Source of the DNA: JAWLFI01 sp964627995
GTDB taxonomy: Bacteria; Bacteroidota; Bacteroidia; Chitinophagales; Saprospiraceae
NCBI GenBank assembly: GCA_964627995.1
Contig: CAZVLN010000010.1
Span: 1 to 64,000 of the forward strand
DNA: 64,000 nucleotides
Direction: 5' to 3'
Below are positions 52,783 to 60,947 of this stretch, piece by piece; position 1 is the stretch's first letter, and every line of letters starts with the position of its first letter. Under the pieces are notes generated by a model, which was given only the letters and a program-made list of their open reading frames with translations, searched no databases and was not told where the DNA came from. The position numbers were made by a program, and so were the translations under genes.

Positions 52783-52933
52783 TTTTTTTGGGCGTCCACC
52801 GAGGCTCCGCCTATCGGCGGATCTCGAGTGCGCTACGCTTTAGGGCTCTCTATTCGTTCGGCTCCCGCGCTGGGGGCGCGGGATCTTCGGTCCGTCAAAA
52901 CCGGCCCTCACCCTTCCGCATCGCTGACGCGGG
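52783..52933 (-). repeat. GC-rich hairpin-rich intergenic element, copy 4
   Basis: In the 450-base gap 52737-53186. Read on the minus strand it starts CCCGCGTCAGCG, ATGCGGAAGGGTGAGGGCC, contains the hairpins CCCGCGCC(CCC)AGCGCGGG and CCGCC(GATA)GGCGG, and ends GGTGGACGCCCAAAAAAA. The start AAGGGTGAGGG is shared with copy 2 and the end with all copies. It is the only copy running against the genes on either side. A plus-strand frame across it (52788-53057) is a by-product. The rest of the gap, AT-rich, holds nothing recognised. Confidence 0.7.
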
Positions 52934-53186
52934 AAAAGAAAAGGACTTTACGCTCTCTGCCTTTGGGGAAATCCCATTGGTGAGTTGCAGCTGTGGGATG
53001 GTCTCTTTTCTATCGCGAGAAATGATTTTAGAGGGGGGTAGGTACTTACATTTCTAAGATATATCGTATCTTCATTGCATACAAGATAGAAGGTCGATAA
53101 GGCCTTAATTATTAGCTATTCAAATAGCGGAACGCCGAAAATTTCCTAAAGAATAGGGATGAGGCAATACAAAAACAGAGATACAA

Positions 53187-53519
53187 ATGACAAAAGCAAC
53201 ATTTCACTCCAGCGTAATTTCATTACTTATTGCGGCCGTTTTCGCCCTGGGTTTCATAGCATGCGGAGGCAGCACAGATGTCGTCGATTCCGGCACGTAT
53301 AGCGGAAAAATCAAGAAAGTAGAGGCCGAAAAAACTGAAATCTATGTGACCCTGGACGACGGAAAAACCCTTGAACTGTATTTTACAGAAGAAACCTCTC
53401 TAACCCAAAATGGGCAAGATGTCGAGTTTTCTACGCTCGAAAAAGACCAAAAGGTGGAAGTGACCGTAGAGAAGGTGGGGAAACGATTAGATCCCATTTC
53501 TGTAAAAATTATGGAATGA
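53187..53519 (+). CDS. Small lipoprotein, unknown function
   Basis: A 110-residue protein with a signal peptide ending in FIAC (Cys27, lipobox). The mature part is one small beta-rich domain: GTYSGKIKKVEAEKTEIYVTL followed by ELYFTEETSLTQNGQDVEF and a strand VEVTVEKVGKRLDPISVKIM, which looks like an OB-like or SH3-like barrel. The family is not recognised. It is followed after one base by a DUF2231 membrane protein, so both are likely cotranscribed. Confidence 0.72.
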   Translation: MTKATFHSSVISLLIAAVFALGFIACGGSTDVVDSGTYSGKIKKVEAEKTEIYVTLDDGKTLELYFTEETSLTQNGQDVEFSTLEKDQKVEVTVEKVGKRLDPISVKIME

Positions 53520-53520
53520 A

Positions 53521-54021
53521 ATGACGGAATTACCGGATTTTTGGCGAACGGAAGTCTGGCATCCGCTGTCCGTTCATTTTCCCATTGCTATTTTGCTGTT
53601 GGGGTCCTTGTTTTTATTCGCAGCCCTCTTCTTCAAAACAGAGTTTTGGGACCCTATGGCTCGTGTCCTTTTGGTACTGGGAACCCTTGGATTATGGGTG
53701 GCAATCTATACCGGAGATCTCGCAGAATCTATTGTTTCTCGCCAGATTTGTGACCCCACTGTTCTGAAGACACACGAAACCAATGCCTATCTGGCAGGAT
53801 GGCTTTTCACTGCCGTTTCTGGACTTATTATTATCGAATACTTTGGCTTTTTGAGACCCTTTAAAAAGCTATGGAAGATTGCGATCATATTACTTTCTGT
53901 AGCCGGCTCAGGCACCCTGGCATATACAGGGCATCTTGGAGCTACCCTGGTGTATCAACAGGCCGCGGGTGTGTATACGCCCACTGAAGATTGTATGGAG
54001 TTCACGGACGAGAACTTGTAA
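53521..54021 (+). CDS. DUF2231 membrane protein
   Basis: A 166-residue protein with four membrane helices (about residues 20-40, 48-65, 88-105, 118-140). HPLSVHFPIAILLLG near residue 14 is the DUF2231 hallmark and its histidines could bind haem. THETNAYLAGW has a third conserved histidine. The C-terminal TGHLGATLVYQQAAGV matches the family end. Function unknown; often next to redox or cytochrome genes. It is coupled to the lipoprotein upstream. Confidence 0.8.
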   Translation: MTELPDFWRTEVWHPLSVHFPIAILLLGSLFLFAALFFKTEFWDPMARVLLVLGTLGLWVAIYTGDLAESIVSRQICDPTVLKTHETNAYLAGWLFTAVSGLIIIEYFGFLRPFKKLWKIAIILLSVAGSGTLAYTGHLGATLVYQQAAGVYTPTEDCMEFTDENL

Positions 54022-54116
54022 AGTGTTCCTGGAAATCGCAACCCATCCAGGCTGCGAAAAGGAGCTAGATGCAGGGTACAATGAGTTAGGTTATGGACAG
54101 TTAAAAAAGAGAAAAA

Positions 54117-54473
54117 ATGAAGAATGTATTTGGAGAACTCCTGCAATCCTGTTGCAAGGATCCCTTAACCGGATATTATCGCGATGGAAATTGCAGAACA
54201 GACGCATCGGATCGAGGCCGCCATACGGTCTGTGCGGTTGTGACCAAAGAATTTTTAGAATTTTCCAAAAGAAGAGGTAATGATTTAATGACCCCTAGAC
54301 CGGAGTATCAATTTCCGGGTCTGAAGGCGGGTGATAAGTGGTGTTTATGTGCCTTGCGATGGAAGGAAGCCTTTGAAGCGGGTGTGGCGCCCAAAGTGGT
54401 GCTGGAGGCGACAAACGAAAAAACATTGGAGTATATCGCACTCACTGACTTGGTAAAATATGCCGAAAAATAG
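54117..54473 (+). CDS. DUF2237 protein
   Basis: A 118-residue protein with the strongly conserved DUF2237 signature RDGNCRTDASDRGRHTVCAV, then FSKRRGNDLMTPRPEY and FPGLKAGDKWCLCALRW. The cysteines Cys12, Cys13, Cys26 and Cys39 plus the CLCA pair may bind metal. Cytosolic, no known function. It begins 95 bases after the DUF2231 stop in the same direction and could belong to that transcript. Confidence 0.88.
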   Translation: MKNVFGELLQSCCKDPLTGYYRDGNCRTDASDRGRHTVCAVVTKEFLEFSKRRGNDLMTPRPEYQFPGLKAGDKWCLCALRWKEAFEAGVAPKVVLEATNEKTLEYIALTDLVKYAEK

Positions 54474-54566
54474 GCAAAAACCCCACTCAAGCTTTAATCA
54501 TAAGGCTTTGGAGGAGTTGCGGAAGAACGAAAGGATACAAATATGAATCCGCGCAAAACGTAAAGC

Positions 54567-54953
54567 ATGCAAGCATTCACCCATTATTTTTTACATCTGG
54601 TTTTTCCCTTAGGGGTTGCCTGGATATTCTTTCGTTCGGACTGGAAGTGGACGTATCTGATTTTCCTGGCCACCATGCTGGTCGATCTAGATCACCTCTG
54701 GGCTGACCCTATTTTCGAGCCGCAGCGATGTAGTATTCAATTTCACTATTTGCACACATACTACGCCATGATCGTATATGCTATTCTGCTTTTTTTTCGA
54801 AAGCCGTTTAATATCATTGGGGTGGGCTTACTCATGCACATGGCTACCGACCTCATCGATTGTCTGTGGACATACTCTGATTGTCCGACCTGTCTGGAGG
54901 GAGCCCCTGCGATAGATCTACTCTATGCAATGGGTAGGATAATAGGAATTTGA
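54567..54953 (+). CDS. DUF6122-type small membrane protein
   Basis: A 128-residue integral membrane protein: HYFLHLVFPLGVAWIFF starts the first helix, DLDHLWADPIFEPQRCSIQFHYLHTYYAM has clustered Asp/His residues, and MATDLIDCLWTYSD follows. The DLDHLWADPI...RCSI motif matches what I recall as DUF6122, common in Bacteroidota. The His/Asp pattern is also like membrane-bound metal-dependent hydrolases (YdjM-type), so a hydrolytic function is possible. Confidence 0.75.
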   Translation: MQAFTHYFLHLVFPLGVAWIFFRSDWKWTYLIFLATMLVDLDHLWADPIFEPQRCSIQFHYLHTYYAMIVYAILLFFRKPFNIIGVGLLMHMATDLIDCLWTYSDCPTCLEGAPAIDLLYAMGRIIGI

Positions 54954-55294
54954 GGAGTAGAGTGGAAACATAAATTTTGCAACATTAACTAAAGTTTCAT
55001 GTGAGAATATACTTAGGGCATTAAATCTTTCACTTGAGGCAATAAGTAAATTGAAATGCGTGCTAAAGAAAGGTCAATAGAAAGTCTAGCTGGGAACAAT
55101 CCGGATTTTAATTATGATTATGGAATTCGGGAACTATTTCGAAAATGGTCAAAAATAAAAATGAATGGTTTATTAGTAATAGAAACCACTTTTATCACGT
55201 CCTAAAATAAATGCTATAATGAGAGGAATTTCTCTTTTCCACTAGCTACTTTTAGTATATTTGATAATATATATTTTAATCTAATAAAACTCAA
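54954..55294. other. AT-rich intergenic stretch, 341 bases
   Basis: Lower GC than neighbouring genes, stop-rich in all frames. Only a plus-strand TATATTTG box at 55256-55263 (promoter candidate of the WG-repeat gene) and a weak GAGA/TCTC hairpin at 55221-55234 are visible. Confidence 0.45.
55256..55263 (+). promoter_or_regulatory. Candidate -7 box (TATATTTG) of the WG-repeat gene
   Basis: Exact TAnnTTTG match 31 bases before the ATG (55295). No clear TTTG at -33. Confidence 0.4.
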
Positions 55295-56539
55295 ATGAAA
55301 GCTAAATCTCTAATTATTTGCTTGTTCACTTTTTCTTTTTTTTGCGCCTATTCACAAGGAACTGTATATCCTTATTCTTACACTGAAAAACAGGAAGGAG
55401 GTAAAAAGAGTACTAAGTGGGGATTAGTAAACAGTCAAAATGAAATGATTACAGACCCTATTTATGATTACATTTGGTTTTTCCCAAATCAAAAGCATAA
55501 CTCTTTCACAAAATTTAGACAAAAAACTAAAAAAGGAGATTTTAAGTTTGGCCTTATTGATAAACGAGGCAAAATTGCAGTTGAGCCACAAGAAAGAGAA
55601 ATATATTATGATGGCAATGGTGTTTTCTATTATCAATATGTAGACGAAACTTTAGAAATAAGAGAGATAATCAGTCGTAAGTTGGTTCATGCAAGTGATA
55701 GTATTTACGATTTAACGGGGGCTTCTGGAATTGTCATTATCAAGGTACTTCAAAACAGGTACTATTACCATTATGCTGTTTTCAAGAACAAGTCAGTGAA
55801 AAAACTTGATGTTTACGGAGGTGCCAATCAGTCACCCTATACAATTAATGAGCACAGTGACGGCTGTTCCAAATTATTCACTGAAGGTGGCACCTTTAAT
55901 TGTATGGGAGAGAAAATAGAGTATCGTGACTTAGACTTAGACATTGAATTTACAGATCAAGCCATCCTAGAGTCCTCTTTTGAAGATGGAAGAATATTTT
56001 CTTCAGGAACTATTAACGGTCGTGGAAACGAGAAGACAAATGTAGTAGAAAAGAGGTTTGAGAATGAGACCATATTTCCGATCAGAAAAGAAAAAGAGCT
56101 TCTTTGCTATATAATTAGGCCAAATTTACTTGTATCGCCTAATGGAGACACGCTGTTTTATAATAAAAACGCAAACTTGAGTGATCTTAAAAGAATAGTA
56201 GATATTGACTATAAAGAAGGACCTCATGATCAGGTTTTTATAAAAAATCGCACTCATCCTAATTATCACTTAATATCATTATTAAATACTAAAGGAGAAG
56301 AAATATTAAAACCTGAATATACTATTATTGATTTTTATGATTCGGTTTACGATAGACTTGGGAGTCGTTCCTCTAGGTTTTTTGTTAGAAGTAGCAGTAA
56401 TGACATCAATTCTGTACAGAAACAAATCAATCTTCCCGGTGACTTGCTATACATAGTTCACAAATCGGGGTATGGTGGGTTTTATTCTTATCGTTATGAC
56501 GGAAATCATTTGCCTAAAAAATGTGACTGCTTGGAATAA
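55295..56539 (+). CDS. Exported WG-repeat protein
   Basis: A 414-residue exported protein: signal peptide residues 1-20 (CAYSQ), then repeated units of about 50 residues with the WG-repeat pattern: KWGLVNSQNEMITDPIYDYIWFF and KFGLIDKRGKIAVEPQ; a further LLNTKGEEILKPEYTIIDF near residue 330 is weaker. WG repeats are probable surface-exposed beta modules. The gene and both flanks are clearly more AT-rich than the surrounding kilobases, which suggests recent acquisition. It lies alone between the DUF6122 and DUF6090 genes. Confidence 0.72.
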   Translation: MKAKSLIICLFTFSFFCAYSQGTVYPYSYTEKQEGGKKSTKWGLVNSQNEMITDPIYDYIWFFPNQKHNSFTKFRQKTKKGDFKFGLIDKRGKIAVEPQEREIYYDGNGVFYYQYVDETLEIREIISRKLVHASDSIYDLTGASGIVIIKVLQNRYYYHYAVFKNKSVKKLDVYGGANQSPYTINEHSDGCSKLFTEGGTFNCMGEKIEYRDLDLDIEFTDQAILESSFEDGRIFSSGTINGRGNEKTNVVEKRFENETIFPIRKEKELLCYIIRPNLLVSPNGDTLFYNKNANLSDLKRIVDIDYKEGPHDQVFIKNRTHPNYHLISLLNTKGEEILKPEYTIIDFYDSVYDRLGSRSSRFFVRSSSNDINSVQKQINLPGDLLYIVHKSGYGGFYSYRYDGNHLPKKCDCLE

Positions 56540-56673
56540 GAGTTTCAACCATATATTTTACATTAAATTAACCTGCAAGCCCATTAGTTATGCTTGGGAA
56601 AGTACAAAGTCCATAATACCAACTGAATAATTCAGAGAATTCATCTATTTTTATTTCATAAAGCCGCAGCCGT

Positions 56674-57384
56674 ATGAAAAAACGAAAGTCCTCACTCATT
56701 CCCTGGATGACTTTTAGTGTTGAATTTCTCTCCGTCTTCATTGCCGTGATTTCTGCCTTTGCACTCAATAACTGGAATGAGGAGCGTATGGCTCGCAATG
56801 CAGAGAGTAAAATTTTGACCGAAATTTATTCAGGTCTGGAAAAGGATTTGGAAGATCTGAGAATTAACAAGATCGGACATGAAGTAGGCTTGAAGTCCTC
56901 CTCATATTTCAAAAAATTAGTTACTCAGCAAGAGGTAGCCATGGACTCGTTCCCTTTTCATTATTTTAATCTCACGCGAGATTTCATCTCTGTTTTAAAT
57001 ACTTCAGGGTACGAAGCCTTAAAATCGAAGGGTCTAGAGCTCATTCAAAGTGACTCCCTTCGGAGGAAAATTATTTCCCTTTACGAATATAATTACCACC
57101 TACTCCGAAAATTTGAGGAGGAATATGCGGAAGCCCAGTTTCATCAGAGTTTCTTCCACGAAATCAATCCTATTTTAGCGCCACACATGACTTTTTCACC
57201 TTCGAACCAACTGAGTGGCGTCCGACTTCCAATAATATTATCTGTAACAGAGCGTAATTTGCTACTTAGTTATTTATGGAAAATTGAGGTGAATCGAAAT
57301 TTCATAAACAATTTCTATCCACAGGTGGAAGCGGAAGTGGAAGCCGTACAATCCCATATTCAAGCCGTCCTTCAGTCCGGATGA
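56674..57384 (+). CDS. DUF6090-type membrane-anchored protein
   Basis: A 236-residue protein: a membrane helix at about residues 10-32 (TFSVEFLSVFIAVISAFALNNW), followed by WNEERMARNAESKILTEIYSGLEKDLEDL, the stretch I recall as typical for DUF6090. The rest is helical, predicted outside the cytoplasm, with LNTSGYEALKSKGLELI and SLRRKIISLYEYNYHLL. Function unknown. The stop is 16 bases before a GC-rich repeat element. Confidence 0.78.
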   Translation: MKKRKSSLIPWMTFSVEFLSVFIAVISAFALNNWNEERMARNAESKILTEIYSGLEKDLEDLRINKIGHEVGLKSSSYFKKLVTQQEVAMDSFPFHYFNLTRDFISVLNTSGYEALKSKGLELIQSDSLRRKIISLYEYNYHLLRKFEEEYAEAQFHQSFFHEINPILAPHMTFSPSNQLSGVRLPIILSVTERNLLLSYLWKIEVNRNFINNFYPQVEAEVEAVQSHIQAVLQSG

Positions 57385-57400
57385 GTTCGCGATAGTGATG

Positions 57401-57527
57401 TGAAGGGTGCCGCAGCTATGCGGCAGTGGGAGCGCAGCGACTACCGAACGCATGTGCAGCCCGTAACGTAACGCCCCCGTCCCGACGATCGCGTAGCGAT
57501 GTCGAGGACGAGGGGATCGCCCAAAAA
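57401..57527 (+). repeat. GC-rich hairpin-rich intergenic element, copy 5
   Basis: Sits in the 198-base gap between the DUF6090 and thioredoxin genes. It starts TGAAGGGTGCCGC and contains hairpins CCGCA(GCTA)TGCGG and CGTCCCGAC...GTCGAGGACG around a GATCGCGTAGCGATG core. GCAGCCCG is shared with the pattern in copies 1 and 3. It ends GATCGCCCAAAAA. It ends 55 bases before the downstream start. A minus-strand frame across it (57416-57778) is a by-product. Confidence 0.7.
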
Positions 57528-57582
57528 GAAAAAAGAGATTGGATATACGCTTTGTGTTGTGTAGCTTCGTTATAAAAATAAA

Positions 57583-58749
57583 ATGAAATACGGAATACTA
57601 CTGGGATTATGTGTGTGGATGACGGCCCTTTGGGGACAGGTTGAGGGCATCCAGTTTTTTCACGGCAGTTGGGAGGAAGCCTTGGAAAAAGCAAAAACAG
57701 AGCAAAAGCCCATTTTTGTCGATGCCTACGCTTCGTGGTGCGGGCCCTGTAAACGCATGGCTGCCAACGTATTTCCACAAGAGGAAGTTGGCAAGTTCTT
57801 TAATGACAAGTTCATTAATGTGAAGATGGATATGGAAAAGGGCGAAGGCCCGGACTTTGCTAAAAAGTTTCCGGTTCGAGCCTATCCTACATTGTTATTT
57901 ATTTCGCCGAAAGAAGAAAAATTTCACGAGCACGTAGGGGGATTAGATGCTGAGGGTCTTTTAAAAACAGGTGATTTGGCGGTTCGGAAGTTTGGCGGAA
58001 ACAGTGAGTATGCCGAGCAATACCTTGCCGGAAACCGGGACTTCGAGGTGGTACAAGGATACTTGAAAGGCCTGGCTAATAGTGGTCAATCTGCCGTGGA
58101 GCCCGCAAATACTTATCTGCGCGGAGAAGGGGGTGATTTAACTACCGAACAGCGCGTAGAAATTGCGTTCGCTGCAGCTACAGAAGCCGATTCTCGGCTA
58201 TTCGATATGGTGGTAGAGCATAGGGAGTACATTTTGGATTCCTACCCGGAAGAAGAAGTGATAGAAAAAGTGCAAAGTGCTTGTATTTCTACTGTGGATA
58301 AAGCAATCAGCTATAAAGCGCCGTTCTTAATTGAGGACGCCGTAAAAAAGTGGTTTTTATTTGAGAAGGACCGCAAAAAACGCACTGCTTTTGAGGCCGG
58401 TTCTTATCTGCGATATTATGCAGCTCACGAAAACTGGTCTGCATATAGCGAGCATTTAGAGCCTTACATAAAAACCCTATCCAAGGCGGAAGTTACCGAA
58501 AGAAAACGGCTTGCCTTTGAGATGGTGGAAGCCTTTGGCGAGCCATGCTACTCTTTTGCGACAGACTTATGGAAAAAGGTTTGCGAATTAGAGCCTGAGG
58601 TCGGTGACAACTACTATCGATTAGCTCGATTGTATGCTGCCCAAGGGCAAAACTCGAAAGCAAGTGATTCCATTGAAGCGGCGATAGAACATGCTTCGGA
58701 AGATAGAAAGGCTGTTGCCCGATATCGAGCATTTGCACGTGAGCTTTAA
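57583..58749 (+). CDS. Periplasmic thioredoxin-fold protein (SoxW/DUF255-like), with helical C-terminal half
   Basis: A 388-residue protein with a signal peptide (residues 1-18, ending LWGQ). The thioredoxin fold at about 20-145 starts WEEALEKAKTEQKPIFVDAYASWCGPCKRM with the redox pair CGPC (Cys53, Cys56), then the cis-proline region PVRAYPTLLFI. Residues about 150-388 are helical, with a TPR-like end (YYRLARLYAAQGQNSKASDSIEAAIEHA). It probably reduces or isomerises periplasmic disulfides; no partner is adjacent. It converges with xth after 18 bases. Confidence 0.87.
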   Translation: MKYGILLGLCVWMTALWGQVEGIQFFHGSWEEALEKAKTEQKPIFVDAYASWCGPCKRMAANVFPQEEVGKFFNDKFINVKMDMEKGEGPDFAKKFPVRAYPTLLFISPKEEKFHEHVGGLDAEGLLKTGDLAVRKFGGNSEYAEQYLAGNRDFEVVQGYLKGLANSGQSAVEPANTYLRGEGGDLTTEQRVEIAFAAATEADSRLFDMVVEHREYILDSYPEEEVIEKVQSACISTVDKAISYKAPFLIEDAVKKWFLFEKDRKKRTAFEAGSYLRYYAAHENWSAYSEHLEPYIKTLSKAEVTERKRLAFEMVEAFGEPCYSFATDLWKKVCELEPEVGDNYYRLARLYAAQGQNSKASDSIEAAIEHASEDRKAVARYRAFAREL

Positions 58750-58767
58750 GCCCGTTTATCTTACAGG

Positions 58768-59532
58768 CTATAGGTCTATTTCGAGATAAACCGGACAATG
58801 ATCCGAGTGAACCACTTCTGTCAGTTGATGAGCCTTTTTGATCTTCGGTGCTAAGGCTTTCGATACCGACTGATAATCGAGTCGCCAGCCTTTATTGCGC
58901 TGACGTGCCGCCGCCCGATAACTCCACCAGGAATATTCTGTTTTTTCCGGATGACAATGGCGAAAAGCATCGACAAACCCCAAATCGAACCATTTAGATA
59001 GCCACTCCCTCTCCTCAGGCAAAAATCCCGAGGTTTTCTTATTGCGTTTAGGTGCGTGAATGTCATTTTCAGTGTGGGCAATATTGTAATCGCCCACAAT
59101 AATCACATTCCCTTGATCTTTTAAAATTTGCTGGGCTACTCCATAAATATGTTCTAAAAAGTTCATTTTGATCTCCTGACGAACATCCCCGGTTGTTCCT
59201 GAAGGAAAATAGCAGTTGAGCAAGGTAAAGTCTTTGAAATCTGTTCGTATCACGCGCCCCTCTTCATCAAATGGTTGTTTATCTACACCTCTAGAGACCG
59301 CCTGGGGTTCCTGCCGGCTTAGCGTAATGACACCGCTATACCCTTTTTTCTCTGCTGAATACCAATAATCAGTGTATCCCAGGGTTTGGAAATCGCTGAG
59401 ATCTACCTGCTCCGGCTGAGCCTTGCTCTCCTGAAGGCATATAATGTCGAAATCCTGATCTGCCACCCAATCGTACAGCCCTTTTCGAAGTGCTGCGCGG
59501 ATGCCATTTACGTTATAGCTTATGATCTTCAT
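58768..59532 (-). CDS. xth: Exodeoxyribonuclease III
   Basis: About 254 residues from the ATG at 59532 (the frame is open to 59667 upstream, but the family starts at MKIISYNVNGIRAA). AP-endonuclease/exonuclease of the EEP fold: LQESKA (metal Glu), VGDYNIAHTEND (catalytic Asp/Asn), and SDHCPVYLEI at the C-terminus. It removes abasic sites and 3' blocks in base-excision repair. No unusual features. Located 52 bases downstream of the DUF3293 gene, possibly the end of the rpoN-protease-DUF3293 unit. Confidence 0.95.
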   Translation of the reverse strand: MKIISYNVNGIRAALRKGLYDWVADQDFDIICLQESKAQPEQVDLSDFQTLGYTDYWYSAEKKGYSGVITLSRQEPQAVSRGVDKQPFDEEGRVIRTDFKDFTLLNCYFPSGTTGDVRQEIKMNFLEHIYGVAQQILKDQGNVIIVGDYNIAHTENDIHAPKRNKKTSGFLPEEREWLSKWFDLGFVDAFRHCHPEKTEYSWWSYRAAARQRNKGWRLDYQSVSKALAPKIKKAHQLTEVVHSDHCPVYLEIDL

Positions 59533-59584
59533 GTACGATATTTTTTGAGTCCTGAAGATACAATAAGCTAGGAACTGTATTTGT

Positions 59585-60019
59585 TTACCGTGTAAACAAG
59601 AGCTGTGCCTTTTGACCTCGGGAACCGAATAGAATAGCGAGTTGACGATATCGATGAGCCCAATCAAATGCCTCTGTTTTAGTAACAGGAAAGATCAGAG
59701 CACTAGGCTCCTCCCAATCTGCGTCACTTCTAAGGTCATACCCTAGACCGGTCCATAGTTTTTTCTCTTTTTTATCGGCCTCTCGCAACAATCGTTGTTG
59801 GGCCAATCGATTACGACGTGTGCTATATTTCTGACCCATCGGCTCATATGCAGTCATGAACATCCATGACTCTGTTGGAGCTAAATACTCATCAAGCTGA
59901 GGATGGTTTGTGCCGACTTCAATACAAAAAGAAGAGGCTGAATGGGGATACTGAACCTCATAAGCTGCTTTCAAATACAAAGATTTTAAGCGGGCGCGTT
60001 CCTCATTTGATATTTGCAT
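59585..60019 (-). CDS. DUF3293 protein
   Basis: A 144-residue cytosolic protein: FCIEVGTNHPQLDEYLAPTESWMFMTAYEP (beta strand with motif TAYEP), QKYSTRRNRLAQQRLLREADKK, GLGYDLRSDADWEEPSALIF, AHRYRQLAILFG. The order matches DUF3293, a small widespread family of unknown function. It begins five bases after the protease stop and is likely cotranslated with it. Confidence 0.83.
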   Translation of the reverse strand: MQISNEERARLKSLYLKAAYEVQYPHSASSFCIEVGTNHPQLDEYLAPTESWMFMTAYEPMGQKYSTRRNRLAQQRLLREADKKEKKLWTGLGYDLRSDADWEEPSALIFPVTKTEAFDWAHRYRQLAILFGSRGQKAQLLFTR

Positions 60020-60024
60020 ATAAT

Positions 60025-60912
60025 CTAGGCTTCGTGGTATGAGTATCCCTTTTTATCCAAAAACTGCTTAATGATATCTGCGCGAATACATTGGCCGAGA
60101 TGTAAAAAAGCGTAATTATTGACCTTCCGGCGGCCATGCTTTGTAAGGATATCCTTGTTTTCAATATCAAAGCCGAGATGAAGGTGTTTGGTGCTTTGCT
60201 GCATGCCAAAGATGCGACCTTTAGGGTCGAAAAGTGGTCCGCCGCTCTGACCTTTCAAGCCGGGTGTGCTCAATTCTATGGCAAAAATCTCACCTTTTTT
60301 TGATGCTATATTTCGGGTTACCATTCCTTCTAGTGGAAAAATGGGAATATTAGGGCTTGTCTGAGGTTGAAAAAACATCTCATCTTTCCCCGGATCAAAG
60401 GCATAGTTAGAGTATTCGGGGAAGGGAAAGCCGGCGCGACACAATGATTTTCCCGCTTTCAACTCGCTCATGTCCTTCAAAAAAGTAGCGTGACCCTTGT
60501 ATTGAATTTGATTATGTCCTTTAAAATGCAGAATAGCCAAATCGTGTTCGGGGTGATGGTGCACTTGAATTTGGTGCAAGGGATATACACAACCTACAAA
60601 GTTATTCTTGATTTGAATGACCGTATCCTCGGTGTAGTTATATTCTTGTATTAAATTTTCAAAGGCCTCTTCAAAAGAGTGATCCCGATTTAATTTCGAT
60701 AGTTTTTCTTTAAACTGTTGGTATTGTTGCAGTTTTTGATCAGCAGCCGTGATTAGATGTGCGACATGCTTACAGGTCACCGCCACTCCCTCTTTATTGA
60801 CAAAAAAAAGTGTGGACAGTCCCGGCCGAGGCGATTTAGAGCCATACGTTCGGATGAGTGATTGTATAGGGCGTGTGAATTGAGAGATATGTTGGATAGC
60901 ATCTACAAACAT
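60025..60912 (-). CDS. Trypsin-like serine protease, apparently cytoplasmic
   Basis: A 295-residue S1-fold peptidase. TCKHVAH (His49), HHPEHDLAIL (Asp) and GLKGQSGGPLFD (Ser) form the catalytic triad. There is an unusual insert of about 65 residues (helical, Lys/Glu-rich) between the His and Asp elements. No signal peptide or membrane segment precedes the fold and the protein lacks PDZ domains, unlike DegP/HtrA. It is located between rpoN (35-base gap) and DUF3293 (5-base gap), so it is probably one transcript with both. Confidence 0.85.
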   Translation of the reverse strand: MFVDAIQHISQFTRPIQSLIRTYGSKSPRPGLSTLFFVNKEGVAVTCKHVAHLITAADQKLQQYQQFKEKLSKLNRDHSFEEAFENLIQEYNYTEDTVIQIKNNFVGCVYPLHQIQVHHHPEHDLAILHFKGHNQIQYKGHATFLKDMSELKAGKSLCRAGFPFPEYSNYAFDPGKDEMFFQPQTSPNIPIFPLEGMVTRNIASKKGEIFAIELSTPGLKGQSGGPLFDPKGRIFGMQQSTKHLHLGFDIENKDILTKHGRRKVNNYAFLHLGQCIRADIIKQFLDKKGYSYHEA

Positions 60913-60947
60913 GAAATGGCTTTTTTACAAAATGGGAGATAATGGAG

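Noticed and set aside
52788..53057. Plus-strand frame of 89 codons in repeat copy 4
   Set aside because: Spans the repeat and random flank; Arg/Ser/Gly-rich low-complexity product.
57416..57778. Minus-strand frame of 120 codons over repeat copy 5
   Set aside because: Half within the repeat, half opposite the thioredoxin gene, which is clearly real.
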